A stretch of 64,000 nucleotides of DNA, from positions 1 to 64,000 of the forward strand of contig JAZQEI010000003.1 in assembly GCA_045538935.1 (NCBI GenBank), read 5' to 3'. The notes below the pieces were generated by a model. It searched no databases and was not told where the DNA came from. It saw only the letters and a program-made list of their open reading frames with translations. Source of the stretch: RGIG3013 sp045538935 (GTDB lineage Bacteria > Bacillota > Clostridia > Oscillospirales > Acutalibacteraceae). A program made the translations under genes and the position numbers. This document shows, piece by piece, positions 15,549 through 25,180 of this stretch (positions are counted from its first letter, which is position 1; the number at the start of each line of letters is the position of its first letter).

Positions 15549-15620
15549 GAAATTTGTCACAACATTTATGTTTTATTTTCACACTATATATTATAAATAA
15601 TATGTTCATATTTATTTTAC

Positions 15621-15649
15621 TTGAAAAAACTGCGAAAATGTATTATAGT
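15621..15649 (+). promoter_or_regulatory. Promoter of the aminotransferase-secDF operon
   Basis: TTGAAA (15621-15626) and TATAGT (15644-15649) with a 17-bp spacer, 32 bp before the start codon. Confidence 0.7.
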
Positions 15650-15680
15650 AGTATGTTGTAAACTTTTGGAGGTATTTCTT

Positions 15681-16964
15681 ATGAAAAGTTATTTACAAAT
15701 GAGTCGCGAAGAGCTGCTAAGCGAATTCAAAGCAGTCGACCGCGAATATGAGCGCTTAAAGGCTCTGGGTTGCACACTTGATATGTCGCGCGGCAAACCC
15801 GGATTTGATCAAATGGATTTAAGCTGCGAAATTTTTGACCTTGTGGGTAACTCTACCGGTTTTAAAAACGAAAACTCAATAGACTGCCGCAACTACGGCG
15901 GACTTGATGGTCTTACAGAGCTTAAAAATTTATTTTCTCAAATTTTAGATATTAGCCCAAAGCAAATAATAGTTGGCGGTAATTCGTCACTTAATATGAT
16001 GTTTGACACCGTAGCACAAGCTATGACACACGGTATGGGCGGTGAGCCCTGGTGCAAGCAAGACGACATTAAGTTTATTTGTCCGGTTCCCGGTTACGAC
16101 CGTCATTTTGCAATATGCGAATATTTTGGCATTAAAATGATACCGGTTGAAAACACTCCCAACGGCCCCGATATTGCCAAAATAACCGAGCTTATAAAGG
16201 ACGAATCGGTTAAGGGTATGTGGTGTGTTCCAAAATACTCTAACCCAGAGGGCATTACCTATTCTGACGAGGTTGTTAAAGCACTTGCTGCTCTAAAACC
16301 TGCAGCAAAAGACTTTAGAATTTTGTGGGATAACGCATACGCCGTTCACGATTTATATGATGAACACGACGAGCTTTTAGACATATACGATGAATGTGTT
16401 AAAAACGGTAATGAAGATATGGTAATAATATTTACCTCTACTTCTAAAATCACCTTCCCAGGTGCCGGCGTTGCTGCTGAGGCTGCAAGCCCTGCAAATG
16501 TTGCACGCTTAAAGCATCGTATGAGCTACCAAACAATTGGTCCTGATAAATTAAACCAGTTAAGACACGCACGCTATTTTAAGAATTTAGATGATGTTAA
16601 AAATCATATGAAGGTACACGCATCTATTTTAAGACCTAAGTTTGATATTGTTTTAGATGAGCTTGAAGCTGAGCTAACAGGTGCTGATATTGCCGAATGG
16701 ACCAAACCTCGCGGCGGTTATTTTATAAACCTTAATGTTTTAAACGGTTGTGCAAAGCGCGTAGTCGAACTTTGCAAAGACGCAGGTTTAGTTTTAACCG
16801 GTGCTGGCGCTACCTACCCATACGGCATAGACCCTAAAGACCGCAATATTCGTATTGCTCCGTCTTACCCGTCTTGCGAAGAACTGTCTGAGGCGGCAAA
16901 GGTTTTATGTGTTGCAGTTAAATATGCCGCAGCAGAAAAGCTTTTAACAGATAAAAGTTTTTAA
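15681..16964 (+). CDS. Class I/II aminotransferase (aspartate aminotransferase-like)
   Basis: 427 residues from ATG 15681, chosen because GGAGG lies 8-12 bases upstream. It opens with LDMSRGKPGFDQMDLS and has the PLP-lysine segment TSTSKITFPGAGVA, an NYGG segment, and a C-terminal NIRIAPSYPS in place of the usual R-(I/L)-(S/A)-(F/Y) substrate-arginine site. This matches the PF12897-type aspartate aminotransferase group. It transfers amino groups between an amino acid and a 2-oxoacid; the partner substrates are not certain. secD follows 26 bp after its stop, so it probably shares a transcript with secDF. Confidence 0.85.
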   Translation: MKSYLQMSREELLSEFKAVDREYERLKALGCTLDMSRGKPGFDQMDLSCEIFDLVGNSTGFKNENSIDCRNYGGLDGLTELKNLFSQILDISPKQIIVGGNSSLNMMFDTVAQAMTHGMGGEPWCKQDDIKFICPVPGYDRHFAICEYFGIKMIPVENTPNGPDIAKITELIKDESVKGMWCVPKYSNPEGITYSDEVVKALAALKPAAKDFRILWDNAYAVHDLYDEHDELLDIYDECVKNGNEDMVIIFTSTSKITFPGAGVAAEAASPANVARLKHRMSYQTIGPDKLNQLRHARYFKNLDDVKNHMKVHASILRPKFDIVLDELEAELTGADIAEWTKPRGGYFINLNVLNGCAKRVVELCKDAGLVLTGAGATYPYGIDPKDRNIRIAPSYPSCEELSEAAKVLCVAVKYAAAEKLLTDKSF

Positions 16965-16990
16965 TGTCTAATTTTTGGAGGACAAAATAT

Positions 16991-18376
16991 ATGAAAAATA
17001 AAGTGGCACCAAAATGGGCGTTCGCTGTAGTATCAATCTTAATAATTGCCTTTACGCTTATTTCGTTTTTTGGCATAGATAATTACTACGGCGATATCCG
17101 CAAGGTCTATTTTAAAGGAGCAGATGACATACGTTGGGGTATAGATATCCGCGGCGGTGTAGAGGCCGTTTTCTCACCCGATATTGCAGTTGATAATATA
17201 ACCAACTCAGATATGGACGCTGCAAAAGCAATTATAGAAACCCGTCTTGTAAACAACAACATTACCGACTATGAGGTTTACTGTGACAATGCAAAAAAAC
17301 AGGTAATCGTAAGATTTCCATGGTCTGCTGACGAAAGCGATTTTAGTGCACAGTCTGCAGCGTCGGCAGTAAAAGAGCTTGGTGAAACTGCAGTTTTACG
17401 TTTCTGCGAGGGCACAAGCGATGAAAACGTAGTTTTAGAGGGTTCGCAAGATATTGAATCGGCAAAAGCGGTTGTGCAAGAAACCGAGTATATGGTAGAG
17501 CTCACCCTAACAACTTTAGGCTCATCTAAGTTTACCGAGGCTACCGAAAGATTAAAGGGCGACTATATTTCTATCTGGATGGATGACCAAATGATAGACG
17601 CGCCAAAGGTTGACGATGTTATAACCGGTAACAAAGCATATATAACCGGCAGCTTTACCTACGACACAGCGCATGAACTTGCCGACAAAATAAATGCGGG
17701 TTCTCTTCCCTTTGCGCTTACTTGCGATGAATCTAAGCTTCAAATAATTTCTCCATCCTTAGGCTCTGATGCTCTAAAGGTAATGGTTATTGCAGGTTCG
17801 GTTGCGTTTGTAGTAATTTGCATACTTATGATTATAAAATACCGTTTACCCGGTGTTGTTGCCGCAATAACACTGTTTGGTCAAATAGGCGGTATGATAG
17901 CTTGTATATCGGGCTTCTTCCCGGGCACATCAAGCTTTACTCTAACTGTTCCGGGTATTGCAGGTATTATACTTTCAATAGGTGTTGGTGTTGACGCTAA
18001 CGTTATTGCTGCCGAGCGTATAAAGGAAGAATTTAATAGCGGCAAAACAATTAGCGGAGCAATAAACTCTGGCTTTGAAAACAGCTTTAAGGCTATTTTA
18101 GACGGTAACATAACCATTATTATTGTATCGGTTGTACTAATGGGCGCATTTGGTTCGCCAAACAGTCTTTTAACAAAAATCTTCTCGGTTGTAATGGCAG
18201 CATTCGGAAGTTCAATTACAGGAAGCATTTATTCATTTGGTTACACACTTCTTACCGGTGTTATATTTAACTTTGTAATGGCAGTGTGTGCATCTAGAAT
18301 TATGCTAAGAAGTCTTGCAAGAATAAAAGCATTTAGAAATCCATGGCTTTACGGAGGTATAAAAAATGAAAAATAA
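16991..18376 (+). CDS. secD: Protein translocase subunit SecD
   Basis: 461 residues from ATG 16991, preceded by GGAGG; an ATG at 16964 has no site. One N-terminal helix, then GIDIRGGVEAVF, which is the conserved SecD motif, an extracytoplasmic region of ~230 residues, and five C-terminal helices with GVGVDANVIAAERIKEEF. With SecF it uses the proton or sodium gradient to help SecYEG-dependent export. It overlaps secF by 11 bp. YajC is not next to it. Confidence 0.95.
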   Translation: MKNKVAPKWAFAVVSILIIAFTLISFFGIDNYYGDIRKVYFKGADDIRWGIDIRGGVEAVFSPDIAVDNITNSDMDAAKAIIETRLVNNNITDYEVYCDNAKKQVIVRFPWSADESDFSAQSAASAVKELGETAVLRFCEGTSDENVVLEGSQDIESAKAVVQETEYMVELTLTTLGSSKFTEATERLKGDYISIWMDDQMIDAPKVDDVITGNKAYITGSFTYDTAHELADKINAGSLPFALTCDESKLQIISPSLGSDALKVMVIAGSVAFVVICILMIIKYRLPGVVAAITLFGQIGGMIACISGFFPGTSSFTLTVPGIAGIILSIGVGVDANVIAAERIKEEFNSGKTISGAINSGFENSFKAILDGNITIIIVSVVLMGAFGSPNSLLTKIFSVVMAAFGSSITGSIYSFGYTLLTGVIFNFVMAVCASRIMLRSLARIKAFRNPWLYGGIKNEK

Positions 18377-19280
18377 ATCATTTGACTTTGTAAAAAACCT
18401 ACCTATAAGCCTTATTGTTTACGGCATAGTTTTTGTTTTAGGTATTGTATTTATTTTTGTTAACGGTCTTAACCTAGACATTAACTTTAAAGGCGGTACC
18501 CGTTTTGAATATTCTTTTGTTGGTGATATTAACACAGAAGATGTACAAAAAACAGTAGAAGACATTTTAGAAAAAAAGGCCACCGTTCTAGAAAGCTCTG
18601 CTTTAAGCGGCGATTCTAAAAAGTTAATAATAAGCCTTGTTGCAGATGAAGCTGTATCTGCTGAACATCAGCAAAAATTGACCGACTCGCTTATAAAAGA
18701 ATACCCCGACAATTCTATAGCTTTCTACGGCTCTAACTCAGTGTCGGGTTCGGTAGCGAACAATTTCTTCTTAAAAGCTTTAGTAGCGGTAATAATAGTT
18801 GCTATATTGGTTTTAATTTTTGTAAGCCTTAGATTTAAAAAGATAGGCGGCTTTACTGCAGGTCTTACCGCTTTAATTGCTCTTGTTTTAGATGTTGTTT
18901 CAGCATTTATATCGTGTGCAATTTTCGGACTTGATATTGACCTTAACTTTATGGCCGTTGTGCTTACAATTTTGGGCTATTCTCTTAATGATACCATTGT
19001 TATATACGACCGTATTCGTGAAAACAGTGCTAAAAACCACAAGATGCCAAAGGCAGATATTGTAAATTTAAGTCTTTCTCAGGTGCTTAGAAGAACTATA
19101 ACAACATCGGTAACAACCGTACTTGCAGTTTTAGTAATTTTAATAGTTGCCGAATTCTTTGGTCTATCGTCTTTAAGAAGTTTTGCGGTACCAATGCTGT
19201 TTGGTTTAATTTCGGGTAGCTGTTCTTCTATATTTGTTTCGGCTCCGCTTTGGGTTAAATGGCAAAGTAAGAAAAACTAA
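18366..19280 (+). CDS. secF: Protein translocase subunit SecF
   Basis: 304 residues, six membrane helices. It shows NFKGGTRFEYSF after the first helix and the RND-type segment GYSLNDTIVIYDRIREN, with the SecF-type QVLRRTITTS. It is the partner of SecD in the SecDF complex. The start lies within the end of secD with GGAGG upstream, so translation is coupled. A perfect terminator follows. Confidence 0.95.
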   Translation: MKNKSFDFVKNLPISLIVYGIVFVLGIVFIFVNGLNLDINFKGGTRFEYSFVGDINTEDVQKTVEDILEKKATVLESSALSGDSKKLIISLVADEAVSAEHQQKLTDSLIKEYPDNSIAFYGSNSVSGSVANNFFLKALVAVIIVAILVLIFVSLRFKKIGGFTAGLTALIALVLDVVSAFISCAIFGLDIDLNFMAVVLTILGYSLNDTIVIYDRIRENSAKNHKMPKADIVNLSLSQVLRRTITTSVTTVLAVLVILIVAEFFGLSSLRSFAVPMLFGLISGSCSSIFVSAPLWVKWQSKKN

Positions 19281-19292
19281 TATTATTAGCAA

Positions 19293-19328
19293 AACAAAAA
19301 GCGTTCTCGTACGAGAACGCTTTTTTAT
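19293..19328. terminator. Bidirectional terminator (secF / prsA-like)
   Basis: The palindrome AAAAAGCGTTCTC-GTAC-GAGAACGCTTTTT between convergent genes, with T runs both ways. Confidence 0.9.
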
Positions 19329-19340
19329 TATATTTTTCAC

Positions 19341-20741
19341 TTATTTTATTTTGTACATCGTGTTATCAAAAAACTCAACTTTGTACTGAGTAGCGTAAGT
19401 ATCGTACACCTTGCTTAGTTTAGAGTTTGCAAGTTCATCTTTTATTTGTGCTTGCCAAGATAAAAGACCGTCACCCAAAAAATACATAATATGGTAGCCA
19501 TAGGTGGTTTTAATTATCTCGTAATCGCCTTTTTGTCTTAACTCATCAAAACACCAATTTTCAAACTCTTCTACATATTCTTCTTTTAATACGTTTTCAT
19601 ATAATCCCGCTTTTGAATAAGAGCCCGGGTCGGTGTTATACTGCATTGCAAGTTTTTTAAATGAATCTTCAGATTTATCGGTTTGCTCAAATTCCTTTAA
19701 AACCTCTTTTGCCTTAACAGAAGCCTTGGCCATAGAGCCTACGGAATCTGACGATATAAGTATATGACGAATATTTTTTGTTACATATTCATCTGAATAT
19801 GCTTCCTTTACAACCATATACACACTGTATTCTCCGCTTAAAAATACAGTTTTAGTTTCGTTTGGCTTTGCGCCAGAAAATAGCCAATCATCTAATTCAC
19901 TTAAACCCGAATACTCGTATCCTTCAACCAAAGTGTTATCTACCAAAGTTTGTATTCTAGAGTCTGAATAACTGCCCTGTTCTTTTAAAATATCACTTAA
20001 TATTTGTTTGTACTCGTTTTGACTGGTAGCCTTTTGAAGTCGCGCGGCATTTTCTTTGGCATTATTACCGTTAAAAGTATATTTTCTTATATCGCACTTG
20101 GCATAGCCTTTGCTGTTCTTTTCAAAATACTCTGTAATTTCTTGCTCGGTAATTTCTAGGTTGTCACTCAAATACTCATATTGCTTGTTTGCAAGTAAAA
20201 TTATTTTTAGCGCATTTTCAATATCTTGCTGCTTTACACCTTTGCCGTAAGTATCTGCAATATATTTCTTTGTTGACACGCCCTCTAACATTGCAGAGGT
20301 GTTAAGTAAGTCTATTTCATTTTGTATGAACGCCGTATCCTCATCATCTACAGTAATACCGTTATCTACTGCAGCCTCAGCAAGTAAAAGCATATCCATT
20401 AAACGTGACTTAGCCATTTTTACAAAATATTCAAACCAAGTGGTTTTTTCATCGTAATTTTGCTTTTTAAGGTCGGTATCGGTGTCAAAACCATAATAAC
20501 TTTTATAATATTCACCGTATTCTTCCATTTCGCCTATATATTCAGTATAGAAAAAATACGAGAACATTGCGTTGTCTACCTTAAAATTGTTGGTCTGCGC
20601 CGCAGTAGCGTTTCTTAATAATGCGCCACTATCATTTATTATGCTAATACCAATTGTAAAGACCAATATAACAGCCAAAACAACGGTAGCAACAGTTACT
20701 GCGAATTTTTGATTTTTTATAAATTTTGATTTTTTACTCAT
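19341..20741 (-). CDS. Membrane-anchored parvulin-type peptidyl-prolyl isomerase (PrsA/SurA-like)
   Basis: 466 residues. A single N-terminal helix (~13-35) without a lipobox Cys anchors it. A SurA_N-like helical chaperone region (~50-230) follows, and a rotamase domain at ~310-430 contains RHILISSDSV and ends in YGYHIMYFLG. Such proteins assist folding of exported proteins outside the membrane. Its own promoter is at 20770-20798. It lies convergent to secDF, in line with a shared export theme. Confidence 0.85.
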   Translation of the reverse strand: MSKKSKFIKNQKFAVTVATVVLAVILVFTIGISIINDSGALLRNATAAQTNNFKVDNAMFSYFFYTEYIGEMEEYGEYYKSYYGFDTDTDLKKQNYDEKTTWFEYFVKMAKSRLMDMLLLAEAAVDNGITVDDEDTAFIQNEIDLLNTSAMLEGVSTKKYIADTYGKGVKQQDIENALKIILLANKQYEYLSDNLEITEQEITEYFEKNSKGYAKCDIRKYTFNGNNAKENAARLQKATSQNEYKQILSDILKEQGSYSDSRIQTLVDNTLVEGYEYSGLSELDDWLFSGAKPNETKTVFLSGEYSVYMVVKEAYSDEYVTKNIRHILISSDSVGSMAKASVKAKEVLKEFEQTDKSEDSFKKLAMQYNTDPGSYSKAGLYENVLKEEYVEEFENWCFDELRQKGDYEIIKTTYGYHIMYFLGDGLLSWQAQIKDELANSKLSKVYDTYATQYKVEFFDNTMYKIK

Positions 20742-20769
20742 AAATTTCTCCGTTCACTATATTACACAA

Positions 20770-20798
20770 ATTATATATTAAACTTAAAAATTATTCAA
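20770..20798 (-). promoter_or_regulatory. Promoter of the parvulin gene
   Basis: Minus strand: TTGAAT (complement of 20793-20798), 17 bp, TATAAT (complement of 20770-20775). Confidence 0.65.
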
Positions 20799-20902
20799 CA
20801 AAATATTTTTAGCAGTGTACAAATCATTAAATCTTGACTTAAATTGCATTATATGTAAAAATAGTAACAGATTATCTGTAAATGCTTACGAAAGGTGATA
20901 AT

Positions 20903-22891
20903 ATGTCATTTTTGCACGGTGCAATAAACACACTTAAATCTAACGGAATAGGTGGATCTTTTAAGGTTTTTAAAAACCATATAAGGACAAAATCATTTTA
21001 CAAAAAATACGGCGATATAAATAACATAATATCCACTGACGATGGCTTTTTGGGTTATGACAGTTACGACTGCGAATACCAAAACAATATAGATTTTTCT
21101 GACCATAACAGCACAGTAAAGCCTATTGCTTTTTATTTGCCGCAGTTTCATACCATACCCGAAAACGACGCTTGGTGGGGCAAAGATTTTACCGAATGGA
21201 CAAACACAAAAAAGGCCACGCCTAAATTTGAGTCTCACTACCAACCTCGCGAGCCTCATGAAAATATAGGCTATTATAATTTAGAAGATGTAGCAGTTTT
21301 AAAAAGCCAAGCAGAGCTTGCAAAAAGCCACGGAATATACGGTTTTTGTTTTTACCACTACTGGTTTTCGGGCAAGCGCTTATTAGAAAAACCCGTAGAT
21401 ATGCTTCTTGATCACCCCGAAATAGACATAAACTTTATGCTTTGTTGGGCCAATGAAAACTGGACTAAAGCGTGGGACGGACAAAATTCCAATATACTTA
21501 TAAAACAAGATTATTCAAAGTCTGACCCTGAAAAATTTATTGACGATTTGCAAAAATATATAAACGATAAACGTTATATAAAAATAGACTCAAAGCCCGT
21601 AATTTTAATATATAACTGCAGCGAGATTCCAAATATAAAAAAGACCCTACTTAAAATGAGAAATCGCGCAAAAGATATTGGTATTGGCGAAATTCTAATA
21701 TGGTCTTGCCGCACACATAACACTACTGCCGATTCCTTAAAAATAACAGATTATATAGATGCTGAGGTTGAGTTTCCGCCGCACAACCTAGCTCTCGATT
21801 CTTTAAGGGTAAACAGTATCGTTACAAAAGAGCGCTCAAATATTTACAATTATCAAAAACTAGTGCAGTTTGTAATAGGCAAGTACAAACAAGAAAAAAC
21901 AAAAAAGCCGGTATATAAAACCGTTATGGCTTCTTGGGATAACTCATGCCGCAGAAAAGATAACTACACCGTTTACTATGCCTTTTCTATTAAAAGTTTT
22001 TATAATTGGATAAAAGCAGCAGTAGAAGATGCAAAAGCTTATTTTTGTGAAAAAGAGCGTTTTATTTTTGTAAATGCGTTTAACGAGTGGGCCGAAGGCA
22101 CCTATTTAGAGCCCGACAAAAAATACGGCTATGCTAACATAAATGCATTATCTTGCGCATTATTTGATTTGCCTCTTATAAAACCCGCCGTAACATTAAA
22201 ACCTATAAATCCCTCTAACATTACAGCACCAAAAATTGCAGTTCAAGCTCACATAACAGATATTTTTGCGCTTGGCGAAATTATAAAACAAATTAAACTT
22301 ATTCCATTTGAGTTTGATCTTTTTGTATCTACCGATACACCCCAAAAATTGCAGTTTATAAAAAATTCATTTGCACAAAAATTTGAAAACATAAATGTAA
22401 GTGTGGATATTTTTGACAACTGCCAAAATGATTCTTTACCATTTGTTTTGCAAATGAAAAACCACTATAAAAACTACGATATTTTATGCCATATAAATTC
22501 TAACGGCATAAAAACGCACGGCTATTTATATGACAATGTTTTGGGTAGCAAAGAGCAAATAGCGGCAATTGTAAACGAGTTTAACATAAATTCATCACTC
22601 GGTCTTATATTCCCAAAAACATTAAACACACACGAAAATAAATCTGCTTGGGCCAATAACCGAAAAGCCACAGAAAAACTGCTAGAATATTTAAATATTT
22701 CTTCAGCAACACCCAGCGATGCTATTTTCCCCTTGTGCAATATGTTTTGGGCAAAAACAAATGCCATTACTAACGTTTTTGATGACAAATTATTAGATCA
22801 AACCGAGCTTTACAATTCTCTGCAATACTCTTTGCGTTTTATTTGCACTTATAACAAATATGACTACTTGCAAACTTTATTAGAAAACTAA
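20903..22891 (+). CDS. WbsX-like glycan protein with RgpF-like C-terminus
   Basis: 662 residues from ATG 20903, placed by AAAGGTG upstream; ATG 20882 has no site. Residues ~70-400 match the WbsX/GH99-like family (FYLPQFHTIPENDAWWGKDF, FCFYHYWFSGKRLL, WANENWTKAWDG, FNEWAEGTYLEPD). The last ~220 residues resemble the rhamnan-synthesis RgpF domain (DILCHINSNG..., LIFPKT..., FWAKTNA). Such proteins usually sit in surface polysaccharide clusters. Here it is alone, with its own terminator. A TTGACT at 20834 lacks a clear -10 at normal spacing. Hydrolase versus transferase activity is not decided. Confidence 0.8.
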   Translation: MSFLHGAINTLKSNGIGGSFKVFKNHIRTKSFYKKYGDINNIISTDDGFLGYDSYDCEYQNNIDFSDHNSTVKPIAFYLPQFHTIPENDAWWGKDFTEWTNTKKATPKFESHYQPREPHENIGYYNLEDVAVLKSQAELAKSHGIYGFCFYHYWFSGKRLLEKPVDMLLDHPEIDINFMLCWANENWTKAWDGQNSNILIKQDYSKSDPEKFIDDLQKYINDKRYIKIDSKPVILIYNCSEIPNIKKTLLKMRNRAKDIGIGEILIWSCRTHNTTADSLKITDYIDAEVEFPPHNLALDSLRVNSIVTKERSNIYNYQKLVQFVIGKYKQEKTKKPVYKTVMASWDNSCRRKDNYTVYYAFSIKSFYNWIKAAVEDAKAYFCEKERFIFVNAFNEWAEGTYLEPDKKYGYANINALSCALFDLPLIKPAVTLKPINPSNITAPKIAVQAHITDIFALGEIIKQIKLIPFEFDLFVSTDTPQKLQFIKNSFAQKFENINVSVDIFDNCQNDSLPFVLQMKNHYKNYDILCHINSNGIKTHGYLYDNVLGSKEQIAAIVNEFNINSSLGLIFPKTLNTHENKSAWANNRKATEKLLEYLNISSATPSDAIFPLCNMFWAKTNAITNVFDDKLLDQTELYNSLQYSLRFICTYNKYDYLQTLLEN

Positions 22892-22928
22892 AAAATGTTC
22901 TAGACCAAGTGGTCTAGAACATTTTTAT
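22892..22928. terminator. Strong bidirectional terminator
   Basis: AAAAATGTTCTAGACC pairs perfectly with GGTCTAGAACATTTTT around AAGT, between convergent genes. Confidence 0.95.
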
Positions 22929-22929
22929 T

Positions 22930-23865
22930 TTATAATACTCTTTTTTCTATCCAATTTGCAATATCGTTAAACACTTGTTCCTTGCAGTTTTCGTGCAACA
23001 AATCATGCCTTGCACCAGGGTATGTAACTGTGGTAACATCAATTATTCCGTTAGATTTTAGTTTGTTTGCTATTTTATATGAATATTTACAAAATCTGCC
23101 TACGGGGTCATCTTCGCCTGAGAGTATAAATATAGGTATATTTGGCATTTCTTTAAACCATTTGGCCTCGTTAACAGCAATTCTCACTTTTATTATATCT
23201 TTAATAGCCGATGCCGAAAGCGAAAAATTGCATATAGGATCACTTAAAAACTTGTTACATTCTTGCTCATTAGAATTTAGCCAATCAAAACCCGTATTAT
23301 CCTCATATTTTTTATTGGAAGCAAATAAAAACTTCTTATATAAATCAACAGACAAATACGATTCACTGTTTTGGGCTATTTCTCGCTGGCATTTTTTAAG
23401 CAATAATTTCATCATAAAGCTTTTATAGCTTGTACCTATTAAAACTAATCCAACATAATATTCCGAAAACCGTGCTACAGATGCCCTTGCTATTAGTGAG
23501 CCCATATCATAACCCATTAAAAAGACCGGTATGTCGCCTATTGTGTTTCTGGCCTCGGTCAAAAATTCGTATGTATCATTAACTATGTGTTTATATCCGC
23601 GGCGTGCAGCAAAATATCCGTACTCGCTCTTATCAAAAACCGAAGCACCATGTCCACACTGGTCATGAGCAATTACTGCGCAGTCAAAATTTTTGCACAT
23701 ATACTCGGCAAACTCGGTATATCGGCCTATATGCTCAGTTGCACCGTGCAAAAACTGTATAGCAAACTTTGGCTTTTTAGTACTAAAAACCTTACCGTTT
23801 ATAAAATTGTAGCCGTTAGAAGAGCGTGCAGTTACTTTGGTAACATTAATAACGCAATCTGTCAC
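22930..23865 (-). CDS. Alpha/beta hydrolase (lysophospholipase-like) with Asp nucleophile position
   Basis: 311 residues from a GTG start preceded by AGGTG; a TTG seven codons upstream has no site. It belongs to the Hydrolase_4/monoglyceride-lipase-like group: LHGATEHIGRY (oxyanion region, ~40), HDQCGHG, then the nucleophile elbow GYDMGSL with Asp120, FILSGEDDPVG (acid) and GARHDLLHE (His). Most relatives have GHSMG, so Ser is replaced by Asp, as in epoxide hydrolases and haloalkane dehalogenases. It follows the rodA gene by 34 bp and is probably co-transcribed. Its substrate is unknown. Confidence 0.8.
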   Translation of the reverse strand: MTDCVINVTKVTARSSNGYNFINGKVFSTKKPKFAIQFLHGATEHIGRYTEFAEYMCKNFDCAVIAHDQCGHGASVFDKSEYGYFAARRGYKHIVNDTYEFLTEARNTIGDIPVFLMGYDMGSLIARASVARFSEYYVGLVLIGTSYKSFMMKLLLKKCQREIAQNSESYLSVDLYKKFLFASNKKYEDNTGFDWLNSNEQECNKFLSDPICNFSLSASAIKDIIKVRIAVNEAKWFKEMPNIPIFILSGEDDPVGRFCKYSYKIANKLKSNGIIDVTTVTYPGARHDLLHENCKEQVFNDIANWIEKRVL

Positions 23866-23899
23866 CACAAAACACCTCACAAACAATAATATTTACAAA

Positions 23900-25033
23900 T
23901 TAATCGTGCAAATAAAGGGTTCGCGAATTTCTGTTGGCATATACACTAAGCAGTAGCCCAACACCTAAATAAAGACATGCAACCGATGTTCCGCCCGAAC
24001 TAAAGAAAGGTAGTGTAACACCTATAACAGGTATTATAGATAGGCACATTCCAATATTTATAATAGTCTGTGCCGCTATCATACCAAAAAAGCCTACCGC
24101 AACATACTTTCCGGCATTCTGGTTTGACATCTGTGAAACCTTTAATGCTCTTAAAGCAATTGCTGAAAGCAAAATCATAACTACCAGTAATCCTACGGCG
24201 CCCAACTCTTCGCCTATGCTTACAAATATAAAATCGTTGTACCCCTTTGGCACGTTTGCGGTTTGGGTTAAGGGGCCTTTAAATAAGCCTTGTCCAAATA
24301 AGCCACCGTTAGCAAGAGCTATTCTGCCGCGCCACTGTTGCCAGCCGGCACCTAAAAGGTCACTTTCTAAATCAAACATGAGCAAAAGTCTTTGCCGTTG
24401 TTGGTCGTTAAATACAAAGAAAAACGCAAACGGTGCTGCAACTGCTGCAGCCGCCGCACTTATTCCTAAATGCTTTAAACTTACGCCCGATGCAAAAAGC
24501 ATACAAATAAACATTATTGCAAAAACTAAAGCCGTACCGTCGTCACCCTGAAAATGTATGAGTGCCACAGGTATGGCACCGTGTACACACAAAAGCAAGA
24601 AGGTTTTTGGCTTTTTAATTGTGCTTTGTACTCTTGATATATGCGCTGCAAATGTTAATATAAACGATATTTTTAAAAGCTCCGATGGCTGAAACGATAT
24701 ATTACCCGGTAAAATAAGCCAAGCCCTATCATCTGTGCCCTCGGGCCCCTCACCAAAAACAAAGGTAAGCAAAACCGGTATTAAACCTACTATTGCGGGA
24801 ATATACCAACGCTTTATAAGCTTATTATAGTCGTAAAGCGATATTACAATAGCACCGCCAAGTCCTATAATAGTAGCAACAGTTTGAGTTATAAACTGAC
24901 GTATACTGCCTGTATAATTGGTGGCCGAGAGTACAGCAATACAACCGTATGCACTAACCATTGCACACAGAACAAGGGTAACCTTTTCACATTCACGTAT
25001 ATAGTCGGCAATTTTGCCAAAAACAAACTTCAT
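23900..25033 (-). CDS. FtsW/RodA/SpoVE-family peptidoglycan polymerase
   Basis: 377 residues from ATG 25033, with AGGGTG upstream. About ten helices. SEDS hallmarks are present: QPSELLK (~120), DDGTALVFA, then NDFIFVSIGEELG, and a C-terminal GVTLPFFSSGGTS. SEDS proteins polymerise lipid II into glycan strands with a class B PBP. The sequence is RodA-like, though SpoVE/FtsW cannot be excluded. Its promoter is at 25071-25099. No cognate PBP lies beside it; an alpha/beta hydrolase follows in the operon. Confidence 0.88.
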   Translation of the reverse strand: MKFVFGKIADYIRECEKVTLVLCAMVSAYGCIAVLSATNYTGSIRQFITQTVATIIGLGGAIVISLYDYNKLIKRWYIPAIVGLIPVLLTFVFGEGPEGTDDRAWLILPGNISFQPSELLKISFILTFAAHISRVQSTIKKPKTFLLLCVHGAIPVALIHFQGDDGTALVFAIMFICMLFASGVSLKHLGISAAAAAVAAPFAFFFVFNDQQRQRLLLMFDLESDLLGAGWQQWRGRIALANGGLFGQGLFKGPLTQTANVPKGYNDFIFVSIGEELGAVGLLVVMILLSAIALRALKVSQMSNQNAGKYVAVGFFGMIAAQTIINIGMCLSIIPVIGVTLPFFSSGGTSVACLYLGVGLLLSVYANRNSRTLYLHD

Positions 25034-25070
25034 AATCTGCACCCTAAAATACACATAAATATCCTTTTAT

Positions 25071-25099
25071 ATTATACGATAAGCAACTAATTAAATCAA
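25071..25099 (-). promoter_or_regulatory. Promoter of the RodA-like gene
   Basis: Minus strand: TTGATT (complement of 25094-25099), 17 bp, TATAAT (complement of 25071-25076). Confidence 0.75.
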
Positions 25100-25180
25100 G
25101 ATTTTTTTATTTTACCCCTTTTATTATTATAAATAATATGATATACTTAATTTGACTATAAATGTTTAAAGGATTATGCA

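Noticed and set aside
15414..15596. Plus-strand 60-codon frame in the rny leader region
   Set aside because: No ribosome site, composition of intergenic AT-rich DNA, and overlap with the rny promoter.
17881..18228. Minus-strand 115-codon frame within secD
   Set aside because: Shadow of the secD frame with no start site or family.
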